DNA from: Spyradocola sp034113365
GTDB taxonomy: Bacteria; Bacillota; Clostridia; Christensenellales; UBA1750
Direction of reading: 5' to 3'
DNA length: 64,000 bases
NCBI GenBank assembly: GCA_034113365.1
Contig: JAXEXP010000158.1
Coordinates: 18,174-82,173 of the forward strand
Both the position numbers and the translations under genes were made by a program. Shown one piece after another: positions 15,751 to 23,450 of the stretch. Numbering within the stretch: position 1 is the stretch's first letter; each line of letters starts with the position of its first letter. Below the pieces are notes generated by a model, which was not told where the DNA came from, did not search any database, and was given only the letters and a program-made list of their open reading frames with translations.

Positions 15751-16551
15751 ATGATCAAGTTCGCTGCAATTTTGACTTCCGCTGCCATCGCCTGCTCGGG
15801 CGCCGCCGCGCCCGCGAGGGAGGACATCGCCTGCCGCATCGCCGCGCTGCGCTGCAGCCGCCCCGCCGTCGCCTGCCCCGCGCAGGACGCCTGGACCGGC
15901 TGCCCCACCCTCCCCGGCTGCACCCTCCCCGGCTGCGATCTGAAGGATTGCGAACCCAACGACTGCACGCCGAACGACTGCGCGCCGGACAGCTGCGAGC
16001 CGTCCGACTGTGGCTCCTCTGACTGCGAGCCGGAGGTGCAGCCCACGCAGACCCCGACCGTGACGCCCGCGCCCACGCAGGCTCCGACTGCGACGCCTGT
16101 GCCTACCGCGGCCCCTACGCAGGCTCCGACCGCGACGCCCGTGCCCACTGAGGGCACGGACGAGCTGCCCGGCGTGAGCGCCTACGCGCAGGAGGTGGTG
16201 CGGCTGGTGAACATCGAGCGCGAAAACGCGGGCCTTGCGCCGCTTGCGATGGACGCGACGCTGAGCGCGGCGGCGCAGGTGCGCGCGCAGGAGATCGATG
16301 TGAGCTTCTCGCACACCCGCCCGGACGGCACCTCGTGCTTTACGGTGCTCAAGGATTTTGGCATCTCCTACCGCGCCTGCGGTGAGAACATCGCCAAGGG
16401 CTCTCCCAGCCCGGCGCGCGTGGTGGAGGGCTGGATGAACTCCGCCGGCCACAGAGCCAACATACTCAACGCGAACTTCACCGCCATCGGCGTGGGCGTG
16501 TATGCCGACGCCGCAGGCACGCTGCACTGGGCGCAGCTGTTCACCGCGTAA
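15751..16551 (+). CDS. Secreted CAP/SCP-domain protein with a Cys-periodic stalk
   Basis: A 266-residue exported protein in three parts. Residues 1-22 form a probable signal peptide. Residues 25-95 are cysteine-rich: Cys 28, 35 and 42 are seven apart, and Cys 57, 62, 67, 72, 77, 82, 87 and 92 are exactly five apart, many within an x-P-x-D-C unit. Residues 97-135 are a Pro/Thr linker containing two copies of APTQAPTATPVPT. Residues about 145-266 are a CAP domain of the bacterial YkwD type (HTRPDG, CGENIAKG, HRANIL). AAAGGAG precedes the ATG. CAP domains bind ligands or act outside cells, but this one's role is unknown; the regular Cys array looks structural. Confidence 0.85.
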   Translation: MIKFAAILTSAAIACSGAAAPAREDIACRIAALRCSRPAVACPAQDAWTGCPTLPGCTLPGCDLKDCEPNDCTPNDCAPDSCEPSDCGSSDCEPEVQPTQTPTVTPAPTQAPTATPVPTAAPTQAPTATPVPTEGTDELPGVSAYAQEVVRLVNIERENAGLAPLAMDATLSAAAQVRAQEIDVSFSHTRPDGTSCFTVLKDFGISYRACGENIAKGSPSPARVVEGWMNSAGHRANILNANFTAIGVGVYADAAGTLHWAQLFTA

Positions 16552-16569
16552 CACCCTCTGAAGGGAGCA

Positions 16570-16603
16570 AACGGCCCGGCGTCTGTGCAGACGCCGGGCC
16601 GTT
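16570..16603. terminator. Bidirectional hairpin between converging genes
   Basis: A perfect 15-bp stem (16570-16584 with 16589-16603) with a GTGC tetraloop sits between the CAP gene and the minus-strand decarboxylase operon. There is no long T-run on either side, but its strength and position suggest it ends both transcripts. Confidence 0.65.
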
Positions 16604-16617
16604 GGTGTTCGATGGGC

Positions 16618-16959
16618 CTATTCGCCCTTCAGGCGCTCCAGGGCGAGCCGGAGCAGGTCGTCGGAGGCGGCGGTGATGGTGCGGATCTGGTCGGGGGTGG
16701 CGTCGTCGTAGTGGACGCCGCAGGCGGCGCAGACGGGGGTGTGGAGGGCATCGGAGAGGGCGGCGGCCCAGCGGGTGCTGAGCACGTCGTCGCGGTGGGA
16801 CTGCCGCAGCAGAGTGCGGGGCGGGCAGCCGGGTTCGGCGAGGGTGACGGCGCCGACGTGGGTGCGGCAGCCGCCGGTGAGCAGCACGTGCAGGCCCTCG
16901 TCCAGCGGGGTGAGGGCTGCACGCAGGAGGAAATCCAGCACGGTGATCTCCAACAGCAT
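16618..16959 (-). CDS. lpdD: Small subunit / prenyl-flavin chaperone of a UbiD-type decarboxylase (LpdD-like)
   Basis: A 113-residue protein matching the LpdD type that accompanies gallate decarboxylases: GLHVLLTGGCRTHVGAVTLAEPG near the N-terminus, a DALHTPVCAACGVHYDDAT segment and a C-terminal helix. In Lactiplantibacillus plantarum LpdD works with LpdC and LpdB in gallate and protocatechuate decarboxylation. It starts one base after the UbiX-type gene ends, so it is translated with it. It is the last gene of the operon. The assignment rests mainly on gene order and a remembered family pattern. Confidence 0.78.
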   Translation of the reverse strand: MLLEITVLDFLLRAALTPLDEGLHVLLTGGCRTHVGAVTLAEPGCPPRTLLRQSHRDDVLSTRWAAALSDALHTPVCAACGVHYDDATPDQIRTITAASDDLLRLALERLKGE

Positions 16960-16960
16960 G

Positions 16961-17527
16961 TCAGCAGCCCTCCCAGCGGCGGAAGCCGTCGGCCTCGATG
17001 CCGAAGCAGTCGAGCAGCTTGCAGGCGATGTGGCGCGTCAGATCGTCGACGGACGCGGGGGCGTTGTAGTAGCTGAGCATGGGCGGCACGATGCGCACAC
17101 CCAGCTGCGACAGCTCGTAGAGGTTGCGCAGGTGGATGGGCGAGAGCGGCGTCTCGCGCGGGCAGAGCACCAGGGGGCGCGCTTCCTTGAGGGTAACGTC
17201 GGCGGCGCGCAGCAGCAGGCTGTCGCTGTAGCCGCTGTGGACGCCCGCGAGCGTCTTCATGCTGCAGGGCACGATGAGCATGCCGCAGCTGCGCCAGGTG
17301 CCCGAGGCGGGGCCTGCGCCGATGTCGCGGTTGTCGTAGGCGCAGTCGGCCAGCGCGCAGAACTGCTCCGGGGTCAGGCCCGTCTCGGCCTGAACGGTGC
17401 GCCTGCCGCCGTCGGTGAGGATCAGGTGGCTCTCGACGCCGGCTTGACGCAGCGCGCGCAGCACCTGCACCGCGATGGGCGCGCCCGATGCGCCGCTCAC
17501 GCCCACGATGAGGCGTTTTTTGTCCAT
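16961..17527 (-). CDS. lpdB: UbiX-type flavin prenyltransferase
   Basis: A 188-residue flavoprotein that attaches a dimethylallyl group to reduced FMN, making the prenyl-FMN cofactor used by UbiD decarboxylases. Motifs: GVSGASGAPIAVQVL (FMN phosphate), CSMKTLAGVHSGYSDSLLLR and CPRETPLSPIHLRNL, the family's conserved core. Length is typical. It lies 12 bases after the UbiD-type gene and directly before the LpdD-like gene, the arrangement of a dedicated cofactor supply. As part of a gallate operon it would be called LpdB. Confidence 0.92.
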   Translation of the reverse strand: MDKKRLIVGVSGASGAPIAVQVLRALRQAGVESHLILTDGGRRTVQAETGLTPEQFCALADCAYDNRDIGAGPASGTWRSCGMLIVPCSMKTLAGVHSGYSDSLLLRAADVTLKEARPLVLCPRETPLSPIHLRNLYELSQLGVRIVPPMLSYYNAPASVDDLTRHIACKLLDCFGIEADGFRRWEGC

Positions 17528-17539
17528 GGCGATGCTCCT

Positions 17540-19015
17540 TTAGTCCTCAAAATCGGGCAGCCAATGCCGGGGATCGACCTCCATGAAGCGGGCGCGGGCA
17601 AAGCGCGCCTTCTGGTCGAAGGGCACGGTGCAGTCGAATATGGTCTTGCAGGCGATGCCGTGGTCGCGGATGGAGGGCGAGCAGGCGGGGTCGTTGGAGG
17701 GGTCGAGGGGATGGCAGCGCACGCCGGGGATGGTGATGACGTCCGCATCGCCCTGGAAGCGGGTGTTCATGGCCCACAGCACGTCGTTCATGTCGAAGGG
17801 ATCGACGTCCTCGTCCACGAGGAACACGTGCTTGAGCTCGCTGAAGGCCGAGAAGGCGAGCAGCGCGGCCTGGCGCTGGCGGCCCTCGTCGCTGGGGACG
17901 GACTTGACGAACTGCAGCACCGCCATGTACTTGCCGCCGCCCGCGGAGGCGCAGTAGACGTTCTTGAGGCGGCCGGGCATCGCCTTTTCCACCATGCCCA
18001 GGATGCTGGCCTCGGTGGGGATGCCCGCCATGGAGACGTGCTCCTCGGAGGGGCCGATGCAGGTCTGCAGGATGGGATGCTTGCGGTGGGTGACGGCCTT
18101 GACCTTGATGATCCAGCACTGGTCGGAGGCGGGGCCGGTGTAGCCGGGGAACTCGGGCATGGCGTAGCCCGTGCCGGAGTTCTGATCCTCGCGCACGCGC
18201 ACATGGGGCAGCACCTCGCCCTCGACGACGTACTCGGCGTTCGCGATGGCGCGCTCGTTGACCGTCAGGCAGGGGGTGAGCTCGACGGGCTTGCCGCGCA
18301 GCGCGCCCGCGATGGACAGCTCGTCAAAGCCCAGGGGCGTGGTCGGCGGCTCAAAGCAGGAGGCCACCTCGATGGCGGGGTCCACGCCGATGGACACCGA
18401 GATGGGCAGGGGCTGGTTCAGCGCCTCGGCGCGCTCGGCCATGGCGCCGATGTGGCGCGCGCCGGGCGTGAAGAAGATGGACAGCTCGTCCTTGCCCTGG
18501 ATGCACAGGCGGTGGATGGTCACGTCCGACCGGCCGGTGTCGGGATGGCTGGCGTAGCACATGCCCAGCGTGATGTAGGGGCCGGCGTCGTCCGGGGTGT
18601 TGGTGGGGGCGGGCAGCAGCCTGTACAGATCAAAGTCCGGATCAGTGGCCAGGTGCACGACCTCGCGGCAGGGAGGCTCCGCCTCGGTGACGACGGGCTG
18701 AATGGGGTGCTGCGCGGCCTCGCACAGCCGCCAGCCCAGCCGGGAGGGCTCGCAGTCCAGCAGCGCGGCGACGCGCTTGCGGCTGGCCAGCACGCCGATG
18801 GCCACGGTGGCGTCGGGATGGCCCTGCACGGAGTGGAAGAGCATCGCAGGGCCGGTGCGGGTGGGGCGCATCACGGTGCCGCCCGCGCCCACGCGGCGGT
18901 AGACGCCCGAAAGCTCGGCCTCGGGGCGCACGGGCACGTCGGTCTCCACCAGCTGCCCGGGCAGGGAGCGCAGCAGCTCCAGCGCGCTGCGCAGGTCAGT
19001 TACGGAATTGCTCAT
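17540..19015 (-). CDS. lpdC: UbiD-family decarboxylase, probable gallate decarboxylase catalytic subunit
   Basis: A 491-residue prenyl-FMN-dependent decarboxylase. The UbiD core is seen in ANAEYVVEGEVLPHVRVRED, which carries the catalytic glutamates, and in RLCIQGKDELSIFF and GPSEEHVSMAGIPTEA. GGGAGGAG seven bases ahead supports the ATG. UbiD enzymes act on aromatic and alpha,beta-unsaturated acids; here the upstream tannase gene and downstream LpdB/LpdD partners point to gallate (to pyrogallol). That substrate is inferred from context, since UbiD sequences alone do not fix it. Gap to the tannase gene is 18 bases. Confidence 0.88.
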   Translation of the reverse strand: MSNSVTDLRSALELLRSLPGQLVETDVPVRPEAELSGVYRRVGAGGTVMRPTRTGPAMLFHSVQGHPDATVAIGVLASRKRVAALLDCEPSRLGWRLCEAAQHPIQPVVTEAEPPCREVVHLATDPDFDLYRLLPAPTNTPDDAGPYITLGMCYASHPDTGRSDVTIHRLCIQGKDELSIFFTPGARHIGAMAERAEALNQPLPISVSIGVDPAIEVASCFEPPTTPLGFDELSIAGALRGKPVELTPCLTVNERAIANAEYVVEGEVLPHVRVREDQNSGTGYAMPEFPGYTGPASDQCWIIKVKAVTHRKHPILQTCIGPSEEHVSMAGIPTEASILGMVEKAMPGRLKNVYCASAGGGKYMAVLQFVKSVPSDEGRQRQAALLAFSAFSELKHVFLVDEDVDPFDMNDVLWAMNTRFQGDADVITIPGVRCHPLDPSNDPACSPSIRDHGIACKTIFDCTVPFDQKARFARARFMEVDPRHWLPDFED

Positions 19016-19033
19016 GCTTTACTCCTCCCCTTC

Positions 19034-20398
19034 TCATCGTGCGATGCGCTGCGCCCAGGCGACAAAGCCGCCGGGCACGTCCGCCGCGCAGTGGTCGCGG
19101 CCCCACACCATCGCGTAGTCCACGTCGGGGTGGCCCGCGTTGCGCAGCTTGGTGGCCAGGATCATCGCCATGGTAAAGGAGGTGTGCGGGTCCCTGGTGC
19201 CCACGCGAACGCGGAAGTGCGGCGCCCAGCCGGCCGCATGCCCGGCGTCGATGCAGCGGAAGGGATCGATCAGCGCGCGGCGGCGGATGAGGGCCTCGTC
19301 CGTGCGGGAGAGGGCGTAGGCGTCGTGGTGCTGCGCGTACTGCTCGGGGAACTGCGCCTGCAGCGCCTCCAGCGCGCGGGCCACGTCGGGGCTGAAGTGG
19401 CGGTAGTTGGTGGTCTCGTCACCGAACTCCTGCGTCTCGGGGTTGTTGTAGGTGATGGAGTCGAAGGAGGGGCAGGGCTTGAGGCGCGTTAAGTAGCCCT
19501 GGTACAGGTCGTCGAGCTCCTGCGGGATCCAGGCGCTGCCGCCCGCCTGCGCGGCCTGCCGCACCACCTGCATCAGGTAGTCGTAGCCGGAGCCGCTGCG
19601 GCCGTCGGGGTTCAGCGTCAGGGGCGCGCCCGTCTGCGGATGGCGCAGCGCGAGGGAATTGAAGTATTCGATGTAGATCTTCTTGAGCTCGGCCGACAGC
19701 GCCTGGGAAAACGCGTCCAGCTCGCCCTCGCCGATGCCCTTGTAGGCCGTCACGCCGTCAAACATCCACTCGTAGCCCGCGTCGGCGTGCTCCAGGTCGA
19801 TGATGGGGCAATAGCACTGCGCGGCGAACACGTCGTCGCCCACGTCCAGGGCGGCGCCCGCCTCCTGCAGCATCGGCAGGTACTCGGGCGCGTTGCCCGT
19901 CACGCCCAGCAGCGAGCTCATCGCGCCGCCTGCGGACACGCCGGTGGAGAGGATGCGGTAGGGGTTGCCGGGGAGCTTGTCGGCGTTGTGCTTCAGGAAG
20001 CGCACGGCGGCCTTGAGGTCCACCAGGCCGATGGGGGATTTGCCGATGAAGCGGCCGGATTCGTCCGTGGTCTGCTTGCCGCGCGCGCCCGCGGTAACGT
20101 AGACCAGGCCCGCGGCGAGGCACTCCCGGCCAAAGTCGTCCAGCGGCTCGGGGCTGCACTCGGAGTAGCCGCCCACGCAGTTGCGCAGCACGATGGGGGC
20201 GGTGGCCGCGTCCCAGCCGCCCACGCTGCCGCCGCGGCGGTAGGCCAGAGGCACGTACAGGTTGATGCTCTGCAGATCCGGCCGCAGCGCGTGCGCGCAG
20301 GTCACCACGTTTTCCAGCGCCCAGCAGCCGTCCTCCTCGCGGCGCACCCAGCTGCCGTCATAGGCGGAAAGGTCCAGAGAAAATACGTTTTCTTTCAT
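19034..20398 (-). CDS. tanB: Tannase (tannin acyl hydrolase), intracellular subtype B-like
   Basis: A 454-residue alpha/beta hydrolase resembling the cytoplasmic bacterial tannases of Lactiplantibacillus (about 470 residues), which split galloyl esters and release gallate. The nucleophile elbow is STGVSAGGAMS with Ser155; the preceding AGARGKQTTDESGRFIGKSP and VDLKAAVRFLKHNADKLPGN match the family closely. Asp403 (VGTRDPHTSF) and His436 (GRDHCAAD) complete a likely triad. There is no signal peptide. GGGAGGG precedes the chosen ATG. It heads the operon with lpdC, lpdB and lpdD, giving a full galloyl-ester to decarboxylated-phenol route. A plain carboxylesterase is the alternative. Confidence 0.85.
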   Translation of the reverse strand: MKENVFSLDLSAYDGSWVRREEDGCWALENVVTCAHALRPDLQSINLYVPLAYRRGGSVGGWDAATAPIVLRNCVGGYSECSPEPLDDFGRECLAAGLVYVTAGARGKQTTDESGRFIGKSPIGLVDLKAAVRFLKHNADKLPGNPYRILSTGVSAGGAMSSLLGVTGNAPEYLPMLQEAGAALDVGDDVFAAQCYCPIIDLEHADAGYEWMFDGVTAYKGIGEGELDAFSQALSAELKKIYIEYFNSLALRHPQTGAPLTLNPDGRSGSGYDYLMQVVRQAAQAGGSAWIPQELDDLYQGYLTRLKPCPSFDSITYNNPETQEFGDETTNYRHFSPDVARALEALQAQFPEQYAQHHDAYALSRTDEALIRRRALIDPFRCIDAGHAAGWAPHFRVRVGTRDPHTSFTMAMILATKLRNAGHPDVDYAMVWGRDHCAADVPGGFVAWAQRIAR

Positions 20399-20437
20399 GT
20401 TTTTCCCTCCCTGTGATGAAGTTTTACTTATGAGATC

Positions 20438-20467
20438 AGTATAGCGCAGCGCCGGCCAAAACTGCAA
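20438..20467 (-). promoter_or_regulatory. Promoter of the tannase-decarboxylase operon
   Basis: Minus strand: -35 TTGCAG (20462-20467), 18-base spacer, -10 TATACT (20438-20443), about 40 bases before the tannase start. No regulator gene is adjacent; the divergent GH29 gene has its own TATAAT at 20551-20556. Confidence 0.65.
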
Positions 20468-20600
20468 TTCAAAACCCGCGCCGTTTTATTCCAATAAGGA
20501 ATGTATCAGAAGGTGGAAGCATGCCACTGGCTCTGTGCGGGCAAACATGCTATAATGAAGGCGGTTTGACGAGTCAAGCACAAAGGGGGACTTGGGGGCA

Positions 20601-21977
20601 ATGAAGGACTTTCTGCGGGCAGCGGCGCGCGTTGTGCCCAGCCAGCGGCAGCTGGACTGGTTTGATCTGAATTTCTATGCGTTCGTACACTTTGGCGTAA
20701 ACACCTTCACCGACCGCGAGTGGGGCACGGGTGCCGAGCCGGAGAGCGTGTTTGATCCCACGGATCTGGACTGCGACCAGTGGGTGGAGGCCGTCAAGGC
20801 CGCGGGCATGAAGGGGCTGGTGCTCACCGCGAAGCACCACGACGGCTTCTGCCTGTGGCCGAGCAAATACACGGAGCACTCGGTGAAGAACAGCCCGTTC
20901 CGGGGCGACGTGGTGAAGCTGGCTGCGGACGCCTGCCGCAGGGGCGGGATCAAATTCGGCTTCTATCTCTCGCCGTGGGATCGGAACAACCCGCTCTACG
21001 GCACGCCGGAGTACAACGACTACTTCTGCAACCAGCTGACCGAGCTGCTGACGGGCTACGGCGACATCTTCTACGTGTGGTTCGACAACGCCTGCGGCGA
21101 GGGGCCCAACGGCAAAAAGCAGGTGTACGATTTCCCGCGCTACTTTGAATTGATCCGCAGGTACCAGCCCAACGCGGTGATCTTCAACGACTTCGGGCCG
21201 GACGTGCGCTGGTGCGGCAACGAGGCGGGCGTGGCGCGGCAGAGCGAGTGGGCAGTTGTGCCGCACGAGCTGTGCTACTGGGCGCAGCGGCAGACTGGCG
21301 CAGGACCGCTGCACGAGGCTGCGCCGCACGCGCTGGACACGCTGTTCAACACCGATCCGCTGATCGGCACGGCGCCGCAGATCTTCTACAGCGACGGGCT
21401 GGTCTGCACGCCGTGCGAAATCGACATGTCCATCCGCCCCGGCTGGTTCTGGCACGAAAAGGAGGAACCGCACAGCCTGGAGCGTCTGTTCAACACCTAT
21501 CTGACGTCGGTGGGCGCGAACGCGGCGTTCAACCTGAACGTGCCGCCCGACCGGCGCGGACGCATCGACGAGCGCGACGTGCAGCGGCTGAAGGAATTCG
21601 GACAGCTGCTGCAGGCGGAGTTTGGCAGTCAGATCCCGGTGGACGTGCGGCGCGTGGACGACGGCACGCAGTGGGCGGGCGAATGGGAGCTGACGTTTGC
21701 GCCCGGCGAGCGGCCCGTCCGATACATCGTGCTGGAGGAGGATCTTGCGCGCGGACAGCGCATCGAGAGCTTCAAGATCGCGGATGCGGGTTCGGACGCG
21801 CACTTCCCGCTGTACTACGGCACCACGGTGGGGCACCGCGCCATCTGCCGCCTGGGCGATCCGTTCGCGCTGCAGAACCCGCTGACGGACGACGCAGACC
21901 CCGCGCCGCGCGTGCTGCGACTGCTGGTGACCGGCTCGCGCGACGTGCCGGCGCTCAAGACCATCAAGGCATACTGA
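20601..21977 (+). CDS. GH29 alpha-L-fucosidase
   Basis: A 458-residue cytoplasmic glycosidase. The N-terminal TIM barrel has the GH29 signatures: FVHFGVNTFTDREWGTG, LTAKHHDGFCLWPSKYTEHSV and the nucleophile region FYVWFDNACGEGP with Asp162. The C-terminal part is a beta-rich domain. No signal peptide, so it would act on imported fucosylated oligosaccharides. I use the ATG at 20601, 11 bases after AAAGGGGG; a TTG three codons earlier is too close to it. A TATAAT at 20551-20556 with a weak -35 is the likely promoter. Three small genes follow closely. Confidence 0.9.
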   Translation: MKDFLRAAARVVPSQRQLDWFDLNFYAFVHFGVNTFTDREWGTGAEPESVFDPTDLDCDQWVEAVKAAGMKGLVLTAKHHDGFCLWPSKYTEHSVKNSPFRGDVVKLAADACRRGGIKFGFYLSPWDRNNPLYGTPEYNDYFCNQLTELLTGYGDIFYVWFDNACGEGPNGKKQVYDFPRYFELIRRYQPNAVIFNDFGPDVRWCGNEAGVARQSEWAVVPHELCYWAQRQTGAGPLHEAAPHALDTLFNTDPLIGTAPQIFYSDGLVCTPCEIDMSIRPGWFWHEKEEPHSLERLFNTYLTSVGANAAFNLNVPPDRRGRIDERDVQRLKEFGQLLQAEFGSQIPVDVRRVDDGTQWAGEWELTFAPGERPVRYIVLEEDLARGQRIESFKIADAGSDAHFPLYYGTTVGHRAICRLGDPFALQNPLTDDADPAPRVLRLLVTGSRDVPALKTIKAY

Positions 21978-21993
21978 CAAGGAGGAAACAGCC

Positions 21994-22245
21994 ATGCTGC
22001 AATACCGCTACGACACCCAGCTGCTCATCGACGGGGACGACCTGGACGAGCAGGCGATCAACGACTACATCCGCGACAACATCCCCGGCGACAGCCTGTT
22101 GGCCGTGGGCGACGACATGCTCATCAAGATCCACTATCACACCAACGTGCCGTGGAAGGTGCTGGAATACTGCGCCACGCTGGGCGACATCTACGACATC
22201 GTGGTGGAGAACATGGAGCGTCAGTCCAGCGGACTGCACGGGTGA
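21994..22245 (+). CDS. Stand-alone FakA C-terminal-like (DAK-associated) domain protein
   Basis: An 83-residue protein that resembles only the C-terminal segment of the fatty-acid kinase FakA/YloV: an N-terminal FLVEG-type strand (YRYDTQLLIDGDDLDEQ), GDSLLAVGDDMLIKIHYHT and the ending VLEYCATLGDIYDIVVENMERQ, which in FakA reads KVHVHTN and then NIKIDNMREQ. The kinase part is absent and no FakA or FakB gene is near. AAGGAGG precedes the start, 16 bases after the fucosidase. Its function as a free domain is unknown. The methyltransferase gene follows at once. Confidence 0.7.
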   Translation: MLQYRYDTQLLIDGDDLDEQAINDYIRDNIPGDSLLAVGDDMLIKIHYHTNVPWKVLEYCATLGDIYDIVVENMERQSSGLHG

Positions 22246-22250
22246 GCGGC

Positions 22251-23003
22251 ATGGCGGAGCATTTCTCCGGCAAGGCCGGGCAGTACGCAAAGGGGCGCGG
22301 CGGCTACCCCGAGGCGCTGTACGACGCGCTGTACGGGCGGTACGGCTTCTCCCCCAGCGACGCCATAGCGGACGTGGGCGCGGGCACGGGCGCGTTTTCC
22401 CGGGAGCTGCTCAAGCGGGGCAGCCGGGTCTGGGCGGTGGAGCCCGACGCGCAGATGCTGCAAAAGGCGGCGGACGCGCTGGGCGGGCACGAAGCCTTTC
22501 ACGCGGTGGCGGCGACGGCCGAGCACACGGGGCTGCTGGACGGCGCGTTTGACCACGTGACCTGCGCCTCCGCGTTCCACTGGCTGGACGCGGAGGCCTT
22601 CCGCGCCGAATGCCTGCGCCTGCTGCGGCCGGGCGGCAGCGTGGTGCTGGTGTGGAAGGTGCGGGATGCGCAGTCCCCGCTGGGACGGGCGCTGACGGAA
22701 GTCCTGGCCGCGCACTGCGAGGACTTCACGGGCCTGGCGCACGGGTTTGACGCCTGTCAGGGGGACATCCGGCGGTTTTATGGCGGGAAATTTGAGCAGC
22801 TGCGGTTTCCGGACGATGCGGTGCAGGATCGGGAGGGCTTCCGGGCGCGGATACTGTCCAGCTCGTATGCCCCGAGGCCGCAGGACGAGGGGTTTGCGAC
22901 GCTGTGCCGGGCGCTGGACGAATTGTTCGACCGGTTTGAACAGGACGGGGTCGTGACCGTGCCGACGAGCGCCATTGCCTTCATCGGCGCGCCACGGGGC
23001 TGA
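22251..23003 (+). CDS. Class I SAM-dependent methyltransferase
   Basis: A 250-residue methyltransferase of the Methyltransf_11/UbiE-like type. SAM-binding motif I is IADVGAGTGAFSRELLKRG, followed by VWAVEPDAQML (motif II acidic residue), CASAFHWLDAEAF and RLLRPGGSVVLVW. The ATG at 22251 is used; a GTG at 22242 overlapping the preceding stop is also possible and would fit translational coupling. No acceptor substrate is evident. It ends a unit with the fucosidase and the FakA-like protein, a grouping that may be accidental. Confidence 0.82.
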   Translation: MAEHFSGKAGQYAKGRGGYPEALYDALYGRYGFSPSDAIADVGAGTGAFSRELLKRGSRVWAVEPDAQMLQKAADALGGHEAFHAVAATAEHTGLLDGAFDHVTCASAFHWLDAEAFRAECLRLLRPGGSVVLVWKVRDAQSPLGRALTEVLAAHCEDFTGLAHGFDACQGDIRRFYGGKFEQLRFPDDAVQDREGFRARILSSSYAPRPQDEGFATLCRALDELFDRFEQDGVVTVPTSAIAFIGAPRG

Positions 23004-23088
23004 ACCTCCCCTTCGGTCCGCCGCTCTGCTTATTCCAAAACGCCCGGACTCAAGGGGAGCCGGAACATTGCGAAAGGAAGTGCTATAC

Positions 23089-23349
23089 TTGTACAAGATC
23101 ACACTGGGCATCGAAGGGATGGCCTGCGGAATGTGCGAATCGCACGTAAACGACGCGGTGCGCAAGGCGTTTGCCGTCAAAAAGGTGTCCTCCTGGCACG
23201 GAAAGAAGCGCACGGAGATCCTCGCCGAGCAGCCCATCGTCGAGGAGGAACTGCGCGCGGCCATCGGGCAGACGGGGTACACCGTGACCTCCTACGCCTG
23301 CGAGCCCTACGAAAAAAAGAGCTTCTCCCTGTTCAAGAGAAAGGGATAG
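23089..23349 (+). CDS. Heavy-metal-associated (HMA) domain protein, CopZ-like
   Basis: An 86-residue protein, almost a single HMA ferredoxin-like fold. The metal-binding loop is GMACGMCESHVNDAV, equal to the GMxCxxC of copper chaperones. The start is best placed at a TTG (LYKITLGIEG) eight bases after AAAGGAAG; no ATG in frame has a ribosome site. The basic tail ending SLFKRKG is unusual for a soluble chaperone. No copper ATPase is nearby. The 85 bases before it contain a decayed relative of the REP-like repeat (CTCAAGGGGAGCC). Confidence 0.75.
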   Translation: MYKITLGIEGMACGMCESHVNDAVRKAFAVKKVSSWHGKKRTEILAEQPIVEEELRAAIGQTGYTVTSYACEPYEKKSFSLFKRKG

Positions 23350-23379
23350 GCTCCAACCGACCCTTGTGTTTAGCAAAAG

Positions 23380-23413
23380 ATACGCGCACGGCATTGCCGC
23401 ACGCGTATTTTTT
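23380..23413 (+). terminator. Intrinsic terminator after the HMA gene
   Basis: ATACGCG pairs with CGCGTAT (23380-23386 with 23402-23408) over a partly paired loop, followed by T residues to 23413. It lies between this gene and the converging beta-helix gene. Confidence 0.75.
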
Positions 23414-23450
23414 ATGGCAGGATATGCGCTCCTGTCTGCGTTATGCGAAT

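Noticed and set aside
16739..19492. A long plus-strand open frame across the decarboxylase operon
   Set aside because: The minus-strand genes here are clear family members with ribosome sites and tight spacing; the opposite frame has no recognisable domain.
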